Assembly: GCA_023262305.1 (NCBI GenBank)
Contig: JALRCK010000147.1
Coordinates: 1 to 5,974, forward strand
From: Deltaproteobacteria bacterium
Lineage (GTDB): Bacteria > Bdellovibrionota_C > UBA2361 > OMII01
DNA length: 5,974 bases
Direction of reading: 5' to 3'
The notes under the pieces are model-generated. The model was not told the DNA's origin. It saw only the letters and a list, made by a program, of their open reading frames with translations, and ran no database searches. Below are positions 5,561-5,974 of the stretch, in pieces. A program made the translations under genes and the position numbers. Position 1 is the stretch's first letter. Each line of letters begins with the position of its first letter.

Positions 5561-5929
5561 ATGATTCAGTTAAAGTCAGTACTCGATGTAGCAGATAACT
5601 CGGGTGCCAAGAGAGTTGTTTGCGTTAAGGTCCTTGGTGGAAGCCGACGTCGTTATGCGACGGTTGGAGACGTTATCGTGGTAGCGGTTCGTGAGGCGAT
5701 CCCGAACTCAAAGATCGCGAAGGGCTCAGTTCACAAGGCGGTAATCGTTCGAACTGCTAAAGAGGTGTCCCGAGAGGACGGCTCTTTCATCCGATTCGAC
5801 GATAATAGCGCGGTGCTCATTAATGCGAGTTCAGAGCCGATCGGCACGCGTATCTTCGGGCCCGTGACGCGCGAGCTGCGCTCCAGGGGCTACATGAAGA
5901 TCATCAGCCTGGCGCCGGAAGTTCTCTGA
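5561..5929 (+). CDS. rplN: 50S ribosomal protein L14
   Basis: L14 binds 23S rRNA and forms intersubunit bridges with 16S rRNA; it is also the binding site of the silencing factor RsfS. The 122-residue product is full length: [18 protein letters not shown] (1-18), [22 protein letters not shown] (22-43), [12 protein letters not shown] (54-65), [16 protein letters not shown] (73-88) and the strongly conserved [13 protein letters not shown] (95-107), ending SLAPEVL. It normally begins the spc cluster, here joined directly to the S10 genes with no promoter or terminator visible. The Shine-Dalgarno AAGGG at 5554-5558 is only two bases from the ATG, unusually tight, but family alignment leaves no doubt about the start. 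It ends in TGA, the only one among the complete genes. Confidence 0.98.
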   Translation: MIQLKSVLDVADNSGAKRVVCVKVLGGSRRRYATVGDVIVVAVREAIPNSKIAKGSVHKAVIVRTAKEVSREDGSFIRFDDNSAVLINASSEPIGTRIFGPVTRELRSRGYMKIISLAPEVL

Positions 5930-5943
5930 GTTCGGGTGAAGCG

Positions 5944-5974
5944 ATGCTGAAGATCCGCAAGGATGACACCGTCG
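5944..5974 (+). CDS. rplX: 50S ribosomal protein L24, N-terminal start only (partial)
   Basis: An ATG 14 bp after the rplN stop opens a frame reading MLKIRKDDTV to the window edge. This fits the start of L24, whose N-terminal KOW domain typically begins with a K-I-R/K-x-D-D-x-V pattern, and rplX is the expected gene after rplN in bacterial spc clusters. L24 initiates 50S assembly and lies near the tunnel exit. The upstream GGGTG at 5934-5938 is a modest ribosome-binding site. Only ten full codons are present, so the call rests on motif plus gene order. Confidence 0.88.
   Translation, partial: MLKIRKDDTV

Overview
The window is a contiguous run of bacterial ribosomal protein genes, all on the + strand: the 3' end of tuf (EF-Tu), then the S10 cluster rpsJ-rplC-rplD-rplW-rplB-rpsS-rplV-rpsC-rplP-rpmC-rpsQ, continuing without a break into the first spc-cluster genes rplN and rplX (cut by the window end). 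Gene order is the canonical bacterial one, and each complete protein is recognisable by family motifs and length. Nothing mobile, no CRISPR array, and no tRNA or rRNA gene is visible.

The organism is a bacterium of roughly balanced GC with ATG starts and Shine-Dalgarno sites. EF-Tu directly upstream of S10 indicates a fused str-S10-spc layout. Some features (the L3 form, Ala/Lys-rich N-terminal extensions on S17 and L23, DHPMGGGEG in L2) bring to mind deltaproteobacteria-like or other deep Gram-negative lineages, but this is an impression; I cannot place it to phylum from sequence alone.

Layout: 1-33 end of tuf; 34-155 spacer with a very strong stem-loop at 48-88 lacking a U tract; 156-4884 nine tightly packed genes (spacers 14-41 bp); 4885-4976 an unusually long 92-bp spacer with two small inverted repeats and an 18-codon reading frame; 4977-5974 rpmC, rpsQ, rplN and the start of rplX. 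There is no other gene-free stretch above about 125 bases.

The products assemble together: S10, S19, S3 and S17 in the small subunit, and L3, L4, L23, L2, L22, L16, L29, L14 and L24 in the large subunit. L2, L3, L4, L16 and L22 lie near the peptidyl transferase centre or exit tunnel; L23, L29, L22 and L24 frame the tunnel exit. Co-transcription keeps them stoichiometric. I see no novel system. The points worth a second look are departures from near-universal motifs in L2, L16, L4 and L22, a possible leader RNA before rpsJ, repeated in-frame amber stops, and the rplP-rpmC spacer.
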